5,034 nt of DNA from Sutterella sp. Its GTDB lineage: Bacteria; Pseudomonadota; Gammaproteobacteria; Burkholderiales; Burkholderiaceae_F. The stretch lies in contig JAHHRH010000082.1 in NCBI GenBank assembly GCA_020025915.1, positions 1 to 5,034 on the forward strand, read 5' to 3'. Below the pieces are notes generated by a model. It was not told the origin of the DNA. It saw only the letters and a list, made by a program, of their open reading frames with translations, and made no database searches. The position numbers were made by a program, and so were the translations under genes. Positions 1 through 4,756 of this stretch are shown one piece after another (within the stretch, counting starts at the first letter, position 1; each line of letters starts with the position of its first letter).

Positions 1-225
1 TGGAGGACAATGTGAGACTTGTCGAGCCAAGCGCTCGTCAAGCAGTGTCCGGCGATCGATCGGTGCATAGGTTCCGATCGAGCAATACTTTCCGGCATAA
101 GTTCGATAATACAGTTCCTCGGCGACTTTGGCATTCCAAATCACGCGTGCACAGCCAATCCACTGGCTGATAACCAGTTTCTGTGAGCATGTCGGATGGG
201 CGCGGAATTTGATGCCGGTATGCAT
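1..225 (-). CDS. tnpB: TnpB / IS605 OrfB-type RNA-guided nuclease, N-terminal part (runs off left edge)
   Basis: The minus strand is open from an ATG at 225 to the window edge, giving 75 codons with no stop. The peptide begins MHTGIKFRAHPTCSQKLVIS and continues with QWIGCARVIWNAKVAEELYY and GKYCSIGTYAPIDR. This matches the N-terminus of TnpB/OrfB proteins of IS200/IS605 elements: a short beta strand ending in (K/F)R.YPT, then a helix with GCAR.(I/V)WN. TnpB proteins are usually about 370-400 aa, are RNA-guided DNA nucleases ancestral to Cas12, and help their element persist. The RuvC catalytic residues, zinc finger and right-end guide RNA would lie beyond the left edge, so activity cannot be judged. 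The frame is open further upstream to a TAG near 283-285, but ATG 225 suits the family. There is no clear Shine-Dalgarno sequence. No tnpA transposase lies upstream within the window, so this may be a tnpB-only (IS1341-like) element. The family call is fairly secure; it rests on remembered motifs. Confidence 0.77.
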   Translation of the reverse strand, partial: MHTGIKFRAHPTCSQKLVISQWIGCARVIWNAKVAEELYYRTYAGKYCSIGTYAPIDRRTLLDERLARQVSHCPP

Positions 226-439
226 AACAAATCTTGGAAGATAAGAGGTATCGAATCGATTATACTGAACTTTTTTACGAATCTAGTCTGAGGATTGAAA
301 TGCGAGCATTGAGGTTGTGAAGCGATATATCGAACCACATCAGACCCCTCCCAGCGAAAAGGCAATTAAAACCTCTAAAGCCTTATTGAGAAATTCACAA
401 AATCGTCGGCACGCTTGACTCGCCAGTGAACGAGCGAGA
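226..439. other. Non-coding junction between tnpB and the pepT remnant, probable IS left end
   Basis: This 214-bp stretch lies between two oppositely oriented genes and contains no recognisable coding sequence. It should hold the left end of the IS605-type element, because such elements carry a short non-coding left end upstream of tnpB, with a target-adjacent motif just outside it. I could not place the boundary: IS605 elements have no terminal inverted repeats, and no hairpin here stands out. The pepT reading frame is closed upstream by a TGA at 416-418, and recognisable PepT sequence begins only near 450. The IS/chromosome junction is therefore most likely between about 300 and 445. A TATAAT hexamer on the minus strand (264-259) could be the -10 of a tnpB promoter, but no good -35 accompanies it. 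Confidence 0.4.
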
Positions 440-748
440 ATGCGCGGGCCATTTGTTCAAGATAGTTATGAAAACATGAAGCCCTATATCGATCGCACCC
501 CCAAGGTCGTGGATATCGTGCGCGACGCGTTTAAAGATGCCGGCGTCACGCCGATTGAACGTCCTATTCGCGGCGGTACCGATGGCGCGCGTCTCTCAAC
601 CATTGGGCTACCCTGTCCCAATGTCTTTACGGACGGACTGAATTTCCATGGTATTTTTGAGTGCCTCCCGATTATATCTCTCATCAAAGCCGCTGACGTT
701 GCGACCGCCATTGCCAAGTGCTCTGCGACCATCAGGACCCTCAAATAA
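440..748 (+). pseudogene. pepT: Peptidase T (tripeptide aminopeptidase), 3' remnant
   Basis: The 102-residue product matches the C-terminal quarter of peptidase T, a cytosolic zinc tripeptidase of the M20 family (normally about 410 aa). Recognisable features are the DSYENM segment (residues 8-13), the highly conserved PIRGGTDGA(R/Q)LS motif (42-53), GLPCPN (56-61) and NFHG (68-71). His70 corresponds to the C-terminal zinc-ligand histidine. Everything before this is missing: the N-terminal zinc ligands, the catalytic Asp and Glu, and the dimerisation domain. The frame stops at a TGA (416-418), and the first residues, up to about residue 5, do not look like PepT. The fragment cannot be an active peptidase. 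It lies next to an oppositely oriented tnpB, so IS insertion or deletion is the likely cause. The 440 ATG is only the first ATG of the surviving frame, not a native start. The 3' end (TAA 746-748) appears natural. Confidence 0.78.
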
Positions 749-772
749 ACCACGACACAGCACACAGAAACA

Positions 773-808
773 CCCTGACGATACCTTGCCATCAGGGCTT
801 ATATTTGT
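773..808 (+). terminator. Possible terminator after pepT
   Basis: A perfect 6-bp stem, CCCTGA (773-778) with TCAGGG (792-797), encloses a 13-nt loop. It is followed by the T-rich but interrupted tail CTTATATTTG. It lies 25 bp after the pepT stop codon, where a terminator would be expected. The stem is short, the loop large and the U-tract imperfect, so this may be a weak or decayed terminator. Confidence 0.4.
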
Positions 809-857
809 TCATCAGTGCTGACATCGAGCATCATTCTCACATTCAGGTTATCAAGCT

Positions 858-974
858 AGGTATCACACCTCTAAGCAGATTTCCTTTGTTTAATCTCGCA
901 CTAGCTTTGAGATTGGATATGTCTGTTTGTAACCTTTCTTAACAGAAATTAAACAACAAAAGAAGGTATCACAC
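858..974. repeat. 11-bp direct repeat pair AGGTATCACAC
   Basis: The sequence AGGTATCACAC occurs at 858-868 and again, identical, at 964-974, with starts 106 bp apart. Both copies are in the non-coding region upstream of the pan operon and in the same orientation. A spacing of 106 bp is close to ten helical turns, so a protein bound to both copies would face the same side of the DNA. The repeat is not palindromic. It could be an operator pair or chance in an A/C-rich stretch. Confidence 0.45.
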
Positions 975-1087
975 ACCCTATCATCCGGGACGATTTCTTG
1001 TTTTTCCCATATAAATCAAGTTTTTTGATGCTCAGACTTCATCATCCTACACTTCTTTTTTTGTCACACACAGCCACCAGATCAGCT

Positions 1088-1115
1088 TTCACGCTTTGCC
1101 GCGAGCTTGTATATT
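1088..1115 (+). promoter_or_regulatory. Weak candidate sigma-70 promoter for the pan operon
   Basis: A TTCACG hexamer (1088-1093, 4 of 6 consensus positions) is separated by 16 bp from TATATT (1110-1115, 5 of 6). Transcription would start near 1122, about 80 nt before the reductase start codon. Other T-rich hexamers in the region pair less well. This is the best pair I could find by eye, not a firm assignment. Confidence 0.3.
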
Positions 1116-1203
1116 CATCACAAGGTGAGTATGATCCGTTTATCGACCCAGTTAGATCTACTTTTAAAACAAGCAATCCTCATTTCATCCACCTTTGTTA
1201 GTC

Positions 1204-2058
1204 ATGAAAATCGGATTCATTGGCGCAGGCAAAGTAGGGACTACCCTAGCCAAAGCTTTTGTAGAGCGAGGTCTCACGGTAACTGGCTTTTTTAGTCGAA
1301 CGTCTGAATCTGCGATATTTTCTGCCGACTTTACGAAGACAAAAGCATATGATCGTCTCGCTTTACTAGTAGCCGAAAGTGACACGATTGTACTCACAGT
1401 GCCTGACGATGCGATCAAGTCGGTGATCAAGTCCTTAGAGACTCTACCGCTCAAAGGTAAGACTATTTGTCATACCAGTGGGGTCTATTCTATTGATGAA
1501 ATCTTTCCACATCGTGACCTTTTAGGTGCTTGTGGCATAGGCCTACATCCGCTCTATCCGGTTCACGACAAAGTCTCCGTGTGGCGCACGATTCATGAGG
1601 CTACCTTCACGCTTGAAGGTGATCATGAGTCAGTCGCCACTTTGCAGCATACCCTCACCAACCTTGGGTTTACTGTGAAACCCATCGAGCCTCAACACAA
1701 AGCGGCGTATCACGCAGCGGCTAGCATTGCGTCCAACTTCACCTGTGCTTTGCTCGAGCAAAGTCTTCGACTGATGGCGAAAAGTGGTTTTTCTGAACGC
1801 GAAGCACTCGATGCACTTCGTCCGCTCTTAGAAGCCAATCTCGCCCATTTACTCGCATCGGGTCCACAAACTGCCCTCACAGGACCCATTGAACGTAACG
1901 ACATTGGCACAGTAACGAAGCACCTTCACGCCTTAGCGACTGACTATGAGCGTCGTCGTTATGCCATGATGGGGTTGAGCGTCGTTGACATTGCCAAAGG
2001 TCGTCATCCAACCACGGACTATTCACAACTCATTGAACTTTTGGAAAGTTTCTCATGA
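1204..2058 (+). CDS. panG: Rossmann-like/DUF2520 reductase, probable alternative ketopantoate reductase (PanG-like)
   Basis: The 284-aa protein has an N-terminal NAD(P)-binding Rossmann fold. The dinucleotide loop GAGKVG is at residues 7-12, VLTVPDDAI at 63-71 and GLHPLYPV at 113-120. A helical DUF2520-type C-terminal half follows, with K166, YHAAASIASNF (169-179) and LTGPIERND (225-233), all typical of the family. Families of this architecture accompany panB/panC in several genomes, and PanG of Francisella was shown to be a ketopantoate reductase unrelated in sequence group to PanE. Placement as first gene of a panBCD operon, with no panE, makes reduction of 2-dehydropantoate to pantoate with NAD(P)H the likely reaction. 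K166 is a plausible counterpart of the catalytic lysine of ketopantoate reductases (inference). The ATG at 1204 is chosen because MKIGFIGAGK is the usual start of the fold; a TTG lies nine bases upstream. No clear Shine-Dalgarno sequence precedes it. The stop codon overlaps the panB start as ATGA. Confidence 0.8.
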   Translation: MKIGFIGAGKVGTTLAKAFVERGLTVTGFFSRTSESAIFSADFTKTKAYDRLALLVAESDTIVLTVPDDAIKSVIKSLETLPLKGKTICHTSGVYSIDEIFPHRDLLGACGIGLHPLYPVHDKVSVWRTIHEATFTLEGDHESVATLQHTLTNLGFTVKPIEPQHKAAYHAAASIASNFTCALLEQSLRLMAKSGFSEREALDALRPLLEANLAHLLASGPQTALTGPIERNDIGTVTKHLHALATDYERRRYAMMGLSVVDIAKGRHPTTDYSQLIELLESFS

Positions 2059-2921
2059 CCGATCCAATTACATTACCGATGCTTTTGAGCAAAAAGGTAT
2101 GCGGAGAAAAAATCGCCATGGCCACGTGCTACGACTTCAGCACGGCCAAACTTGTCGATCGATCCGAGATTGACGCAATTCTTGTTGGCGACAGCCTTGG
2201 TATGACTATGCTGGGCTACGAAAACACGTTGCCTGTCACCATAGAAGATATGATCACGTTTGGCCGCAGCGTCGTTCGCGGCGCGCCAAACACGTTCGTC
2301 ATGGTCGACATGCCCTTTATGAGCTATCAAGTCTCAGTCGAACTAGCTTTGACAAACGCTGGTCGCCTGATGAAAGAAACAGGTTGCCACTGCGTCAAGC
2401 TCGAGGGCGGCCAGTCGGTCGCTGATCGTATTCGTGCGATCGTCGATTGCGGCATCCCAGTTTGCGCGCATATTGGCATGACACCACAATCCGTGAATGT
2501 CTATGGCGGCTTCAAAGTACAAGGTCGTGGCGAAGCCAATGCTAAGCGCATCTTAGAAGACGCCCTCGCCGTTGAAGAAGCAGGTGCCAATTTAGTGGTG
2601 CTCGAATGCATTCCGCCAAAGCTCGCTGGCTTGATAACAAAATCCCTTTCGATTCCAACGATTGGTATTGGCGCAGGGCCCGACTGCGACGGTCAGATTC
2701 TAGTTTCTCAAGACCTCCTGGGCATGAACGACGGCTTTGCGCCAAAGATCATGAAGCGTTTTGCCGATGTTGGTACGGTCATCACAGAGGCCTTAAACGC
2801 CTATACCACCGAAGTCCGTGAAGCAACCTTTCCGACGGTCGCCAATAGTTTTCCAAAGAGCGACTGCGACGACACATTTTTAAAGCAACTCGAAGACCAG
2901 GTTCGAGCTCAAAGGAGTTAA
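2055..2921 (+). CDS. panB: 3-methyl-2-oxobutanoate hydroxymethyltransferase (ketopantoate hydroxymethyltransferase)
   Basis: PanB transfers a hydroxymethyl group from 5,10-methylene-tetrahydrofolate to 2-ketoisovalerate to give ketopantoate, the first committed step of pantothenate synthesis, in the cytosol. The 288-aa protein is a full-length TIM-barrel PanB. The LVGDSLGM motif has metal-binding D46, VDMPFMSY has D85, VKLEGG has K115 and E117, GMTPQSVNVYGGFKVQGR is at 141-158, VVLECIP has E184 and IGIGAG is at 203-208. These correspond to E. coli D45, D84, K112, E114 and E181. It is about 24 residues longer than the E. coli enzyme, mostly a polar C-terminal tail after residue 265. The start codon overlaps the reductase stop by 4 bp (ATGA), implying translational coupling; GGAAAG (2043-2048) is a modest ribosome-binding site. 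Wording such as MLGYENTLPVT and VVRGAPN resembles Firmicutes-type PanB more than the E. coli form (from memory). Confidence 0.97.
   Translation: MTDPITLPMLLSKKVCGEKIAMATCYDFSTAKLVDRSEIDAILVGDSLGMTMLGYENTLPVTIEDMITFGRSVVRGAPNTFVMVDMPFMSYQVSVELALTNAGRLMKETGCHCVKLEGGQSVADRIRAIVDCGIPVCAHIGMTPQSVNVYGGFKVQGRGEANAKRILEDALAVEEAGANLVVLECIPPKLAGLITKSLSIPTIGIGAGPDCDGQILVSQDLLGMNDGFAPKIMKRFADVGTVITEALNAYTTEVREATFPTVANSFPKSDCDDTFLKQLEDQVRAQRS
2912..2917 (+). promoter_or_regulatory. Strong Shine-Dalgarno site of panC
   Basis: AAGGAG lies 6 nt before the panC ATG (2924) and overlaps the last codons of panB. It is the clearest ribosome-binding site in the operon and fixes the panC start. The upstream reductase gene shows nothing comparable. 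Confidence 0.85.
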
Positions 2922-2923
2922 TC

Positions 2924-3775
2924 ATGCAAATTGTTACCACTCAAGCCGCTTTACGCGAACAAGTTCGCGCCTGGCATCGTGAGGGTCTCACCGTAGGTCT
3001 CGTTCCGACCATGGGCTACCTTCACGAAGGTCACGCCAGTCTCATTGACCGCGCTCGCGCCGCTTGTGATCGCGTGGTGGCGTCCGTCTTTGTTAATCCC
3101 ACTCAGTTTGGCCCTGGCGAAGACCTTGAAGCCTATCCGCGTGACTTCGAACGTGACTGCCAGTTACTTGAAGCTCACGGTTGCGACCTTGTTTTCCATC
3201 CCGAAGTCGACGAAATGTACCCGGTTGGCGGTACGGCTACGTATGTCGAACTCTTAAACGAGATGCCTAAGCAGCTATGCGGCGTGACGCGTCCGATTCA
3301 CTTCCGAGGCGTGTGCACTGTAGTGTCGAAGCTCTTTAATTTGGTCAACCCGGACAAAGCCTTCTTTGGTCAGAAAGACGCGCAGCAGCTTTCCATCATC
3401 CGTCGCATGGTGCGCGACATGTCCTACGGCATTGAAATTGTTGGTTGCCCGATCGTGCGTGACGAAGATGGCCTAGCCAAATCGTCTCGTAACACCTACT
3501 TGAGCGCTGAAGAACGTGAAGCGGCCTTGGTACTTTCGCGTGCCGTTCGTTTAGGCGAAAAGTTGATCGCCGAAGGTGAACGTGATGCGACTCGCTTGAT
3601 CGAAGCGATGAAGGCTGAAATTCTAACAACGCCACTTGCTCGTATTGATTATGTGAGCGCCGTTAACTTAGATACGCTCAAAGCGCTTGACCGTCTTGAA
3701 GGCACCGTGCTCGTTGCCATGGCGGTCTACATTGGTCGCACGCGCCTAATCGACAACTTTATCGCGGAGTGCTAA
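2924..3775 (+). CDS. panC: Pantothenate synthetase (pantoate--beta-alanine ligase)
   Basis: PanC joins pantoate and beta-alanine to pantothenate with ATP, through a pantoyl-adenylate. The 283-aa protein is full length. In order it shows VPTMGYLHEGH (27-37, with the ATP-binding M30, H34 and H37 of the HIGH-like motif), VFVNPTQFGP (55-64, Q61 binding pantoate), PIHFRGVCTVV (124-134), AFFGQKDAQQL (146-156, with K151 and Q155) and DGLAKSSRNTYLS (182-194, the KMSKS-like loop with S187, S188 and R189). The C-terminal domain ends in YIGRTRLIDN. All residues needed for catalysis appear present. The Lys in place of the common Met before SSRN is a known-looking variant that I associate with Firmicutes-type enzymes. 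The gene starts 2 bp after the panB stop codon, behind a strong AAGGAG, and ends 3 bp before panD, so it is clearly cotranscribed. Confidence 0.97.
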   Translation: MQIVTTQAALREQVRAWHREGLTVGLVPTMGYLHEGHASLIDRARAACDRVVASVFVNPTQFGPGEDLEAYPRDFERDCQLLEAHGCDLVFHPEVDEMYPVGGTATYVELLNEMPKQLCGVTRPIHFRGVCTVVSKLFNLVNPDKAFFGQKDAQQLSIIRRMVRDMSYGIEIVGCPIVRDEDGLAKSSRNTYLSAEEREAALVLSRAVRLGEKLIAEGERDATRLIEAMKAEILTTPLARIDYVSAVNLDTLKALDRLEGTVLVAMAVYIGRTRLIDNFIAEC

Positions 3776-3778
3776 ACG

Positions 3779-4168
3779 ATGTTGTTAGATATGCTCAAAG
3801 GCAAGATCCATCGCGCAACAGTCGTTCAGGCTGAGCTCGACTACGTGGGTTCGATTACGGTTGATGTGGCGCTCTTAGAGGCTGCCGGCATCCTTGAGTA
3901 CGAAAAGGTTCAGATTGTGGACGTCAATAACGGCAACCGCTTTGAGACCTATACGATCGCTGGCGAACGCGGTAGTGGCATGATTTGCCTCAATGGTGCC
4001 GCTGCCCGCTGTGTGTCTGTTGGTGACAAAGTCATCATCATGGCTTATGCGCAGATCACCCCTGACGAAGCCAAAACACATCATCCGCAGGTTGTCTTTG
4101 TCGACGACAACAACCAACTGGTTCGCGTCACGACATACGAAAAACACGGCCTCCTAAAGGACATGTAA
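3779..4168 (+). CDS. panD: Aspartate 1-decarboxylase proenzyme
   Basis: PanD decarboxylates L-aspartate to beta-alanine, the second substrate of PanC. It is a pyruvoyl enzyme that cleaves itself. The 129-aa protein is of usual length. The processing site G24-S25 lies in DYVGSIT, so cleavage would leave a 24-residue beta chain and an alpha chain starting with pyruvoyl-25. Other active-site residues are visible: K9 and H11 in KGKIHRA, R54 and Y58 in NGNRFETYTI, and N72 in CLNGAAA (70-76). The ATG at 3779 aligns with the E. coli start and follows CGGAG (3765-3769) at 9 nt; a second in-frame ATG at 3791 would cut into the conserved N-terminus. It is the last gene of the operon and is followed after 27 bp by a terminator. 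No PanZ/PanM-like maturation factor is seen in the window. Confidence 0.97.
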   Translation: MLLDMLKGKIHRATVVQAELDYVGSITVDVALLEAAGILEYEKVQIVDVNNGNRFETYTIAGERGSGMICLNGAAARCVSVGDKVIIMAYAQITPDEAKTHHPQVVFVDDNNQLVRVTTYEKHGLLKDM

Positions 4169-4195
4169 GCCTTTGATTGACCACACGGCACACGC

Positions 4196-4245
4196 AAACG
4201 GTCTCGCTGATCAATCGTCACCTGACGGTTAAGCGAGGCCGTTTT
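4196..4245 (+). terminator. Rho-independent terminator of the pan operon
   Basis: AAACGGTCTCGCT (4196-4208) pairs with AGCGAGGCCGTTT (4232-4244) over 13 bp, with a single G-U pair in the RNA. The run of four T (4242-4245) overlaps the base of the stem. The 23-nt apical part contains a second small hairpin, CGTCA (4216-4220) with TGACG (4223-4227). The structure starts 27 bp after the panD stop, as expected for the operon end. The U-tract is short; the stem is strong. Confidence 0.82.
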
Positions 4246-4389
4246 GCACCATACATAGATCAGTAGTCGCCTTGAGAATCAATCCCGTTTGCTACTCCAC
4301 TACAACGACAACGGCTGTAGCTTGTCTCGCACGCGTGACAAAAAAACTACCTCCCATAACCAAAGACACACACCACAAGGCCTCTTTTC

Positions 4390-4420
4390 GAATACGTCCT
4401 TCATTGACGCAGAATACGTC
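4390..4420. repeat. 9-bp direct repeat GAATACGTC at 22-bp spacing
   Basis: GAATACGTC occurs at 4390-4398 and 4412-4420, so the copies start exactly 22 bp apart, about two helical turns. A TTGACG hexamer resembling a -35 box (4404-4409) lies between them, but no matching -10 follows at normal spacing. The pair ends 46 bp before the small acidic gene and could be a two-site operator for it. No regulator is known. Confidence 0.4.
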
Positions 4421-4465
4421 ACACTGTTTGGTGTCCTCTGACTCATTTTCCTTTGGAGACCATTA

Positions 4466-4756
4466 ATGATACATATGTTCGAAAACGAAGCCCGTACTTA
4501 CGCTCAAACGCATTATAAGAAAGACGTCGAATGGCTTTGCACCTGGCTTGACTTCGAAATCTACCGCGAAACCAACCGCGGTCCTGTCTTTGTTCGTTTC
4601 GAAAGTGACGAAGAAGCGTTCGCACGCGACGAAGAATTTGCCGAAAATCCCGTGCTCATGCTCAAAGTAGCACCTAACGGCAATGTGTCCGAACCAACGA
4701 ACGACGAAATCTTCGCGATTCTCGGCGACCTGCCAAAGCCAGCCTGGCTACTCTGA
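4466..4756 (+). CDS. Small acidic protein of unknown function
   Basis: The product is 96 aa and I do not recognise a family. A good Shine-Dalgarno sequence, GGAG (4455-4458), lies 7 nt before the ATG, which supports a real gene; a second in-frame ATG lies three codons later. The protein is strongly acidic: I count 19 Asp/Glu against 9 Lys/Arg, with a dense acidic stretch at 46-60 (ESDEEAFARDEEFAEN). It is rich in aromatic residues near the N-terminus (W23, W27, Y33) and has two short beta-like segments (PVFVRF 40-45, VLMLKV 63-68). There is no signal peptide or membrane segment, so it is probably cytosolic. The pan terminator separates it from the operon, implying its own promoter. Its 3' end overlaps the convergent MATE gene by 9 bp. 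It could be a regulator, a protein-binding adaptor or an anti-defence protein; nothing in the sequence decides. Confidence 0.65.
   Translation: MIHMFENEARTYAQTHYKKDVEWLCTWLDFEIYRETNRGPVFVRFESDEEAFARDEEFAENPVLMLKVAPNGNVSEPTNDEIFAILGDLPKPAWLL

Larger units (their letters stand above)
749..1203. other. 455-bp intergenic region upstream of the pan operon
   Basis: I recognise no gene here on either strand. The short open frames give low-complexity peptides without family features, and the DNA is visibly richer in A/T and T-runs than the neighbouring genes. Apart from the possible pepT terminator, it holds a perfect 11-bp direct repeat AGGTATCACAC (858-868 and 964-974). It also holds a 7-bp inverted repeat AAGCTAG/CTAGCTT (853-859 and 901-907), a 6-bp inverted repeat AATCTC/GAGATT (892-897 and 909-914), a TATAAA box (1010-1015) without a good -35, and a promoter-like pair at 1088-1115. 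The pan operon promoter and any regulator sites must lie here, unless transcription comes from pepT. Confidence 0.5.

Noticed and set aside
259..264. TATAAT on the minus strand upstream of tnpB as a promoter -10
   Set aside because: The hexamer is perfect, but no acceptable -35 lies 16-18 bp upstream, so it is mentioned only within the junction entry.
484..792. A 102-codon minus-strand ORF opposite the pepT remnant
   Set aside because: It is antisense to recognisable PepT sequence (RGGTDGA, GLPCPN), has no family features of its own and arises from the codon structure of the real strand.
907..935. TTGAGA (907-912) with TAACCT (930-935) as a pan promoter
   Set aside because: The -35 matches 5 of 6 and the spacing is 17 bp, but the -10 matches only 3 of 6 and lies about 270 bp from the first gene.
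718..942. A 74-codon plus-strand ORF after pepT
   Set aside because: It starts inside the pepT end in another frame, crosses the likely terminator hairpin, and has no ribosome-binding site or recognisable protein features.
998..1201. A 67-codon plus-strand ORF before the reductase gene
   Set aside because: Its sequence derives from T-rich intergenic DNA, has no Shine-Dalgarno sequence and shows no family resemblance.
3396..3635. Minus-strand ORF inside panC (and similar ones inside panB and panD)
   Set aside because: These are shadows of strongly conserved enzymes on the + strand and have no independent support.
4322..4341. Inverted repeat TTGTC...GACAA as an operator
   Set aside because: The arms are only 5 bp with a 10-bp spacer, and such short dyads are frequent by chance.
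4404..4432. TTGACG (4404-4409) as the -35 of a promoter for the 96-aa gene
   Set aside because: The hexamer is good, but the sequence 17 bp downstream is TTTGGT, which is not a credible -10.
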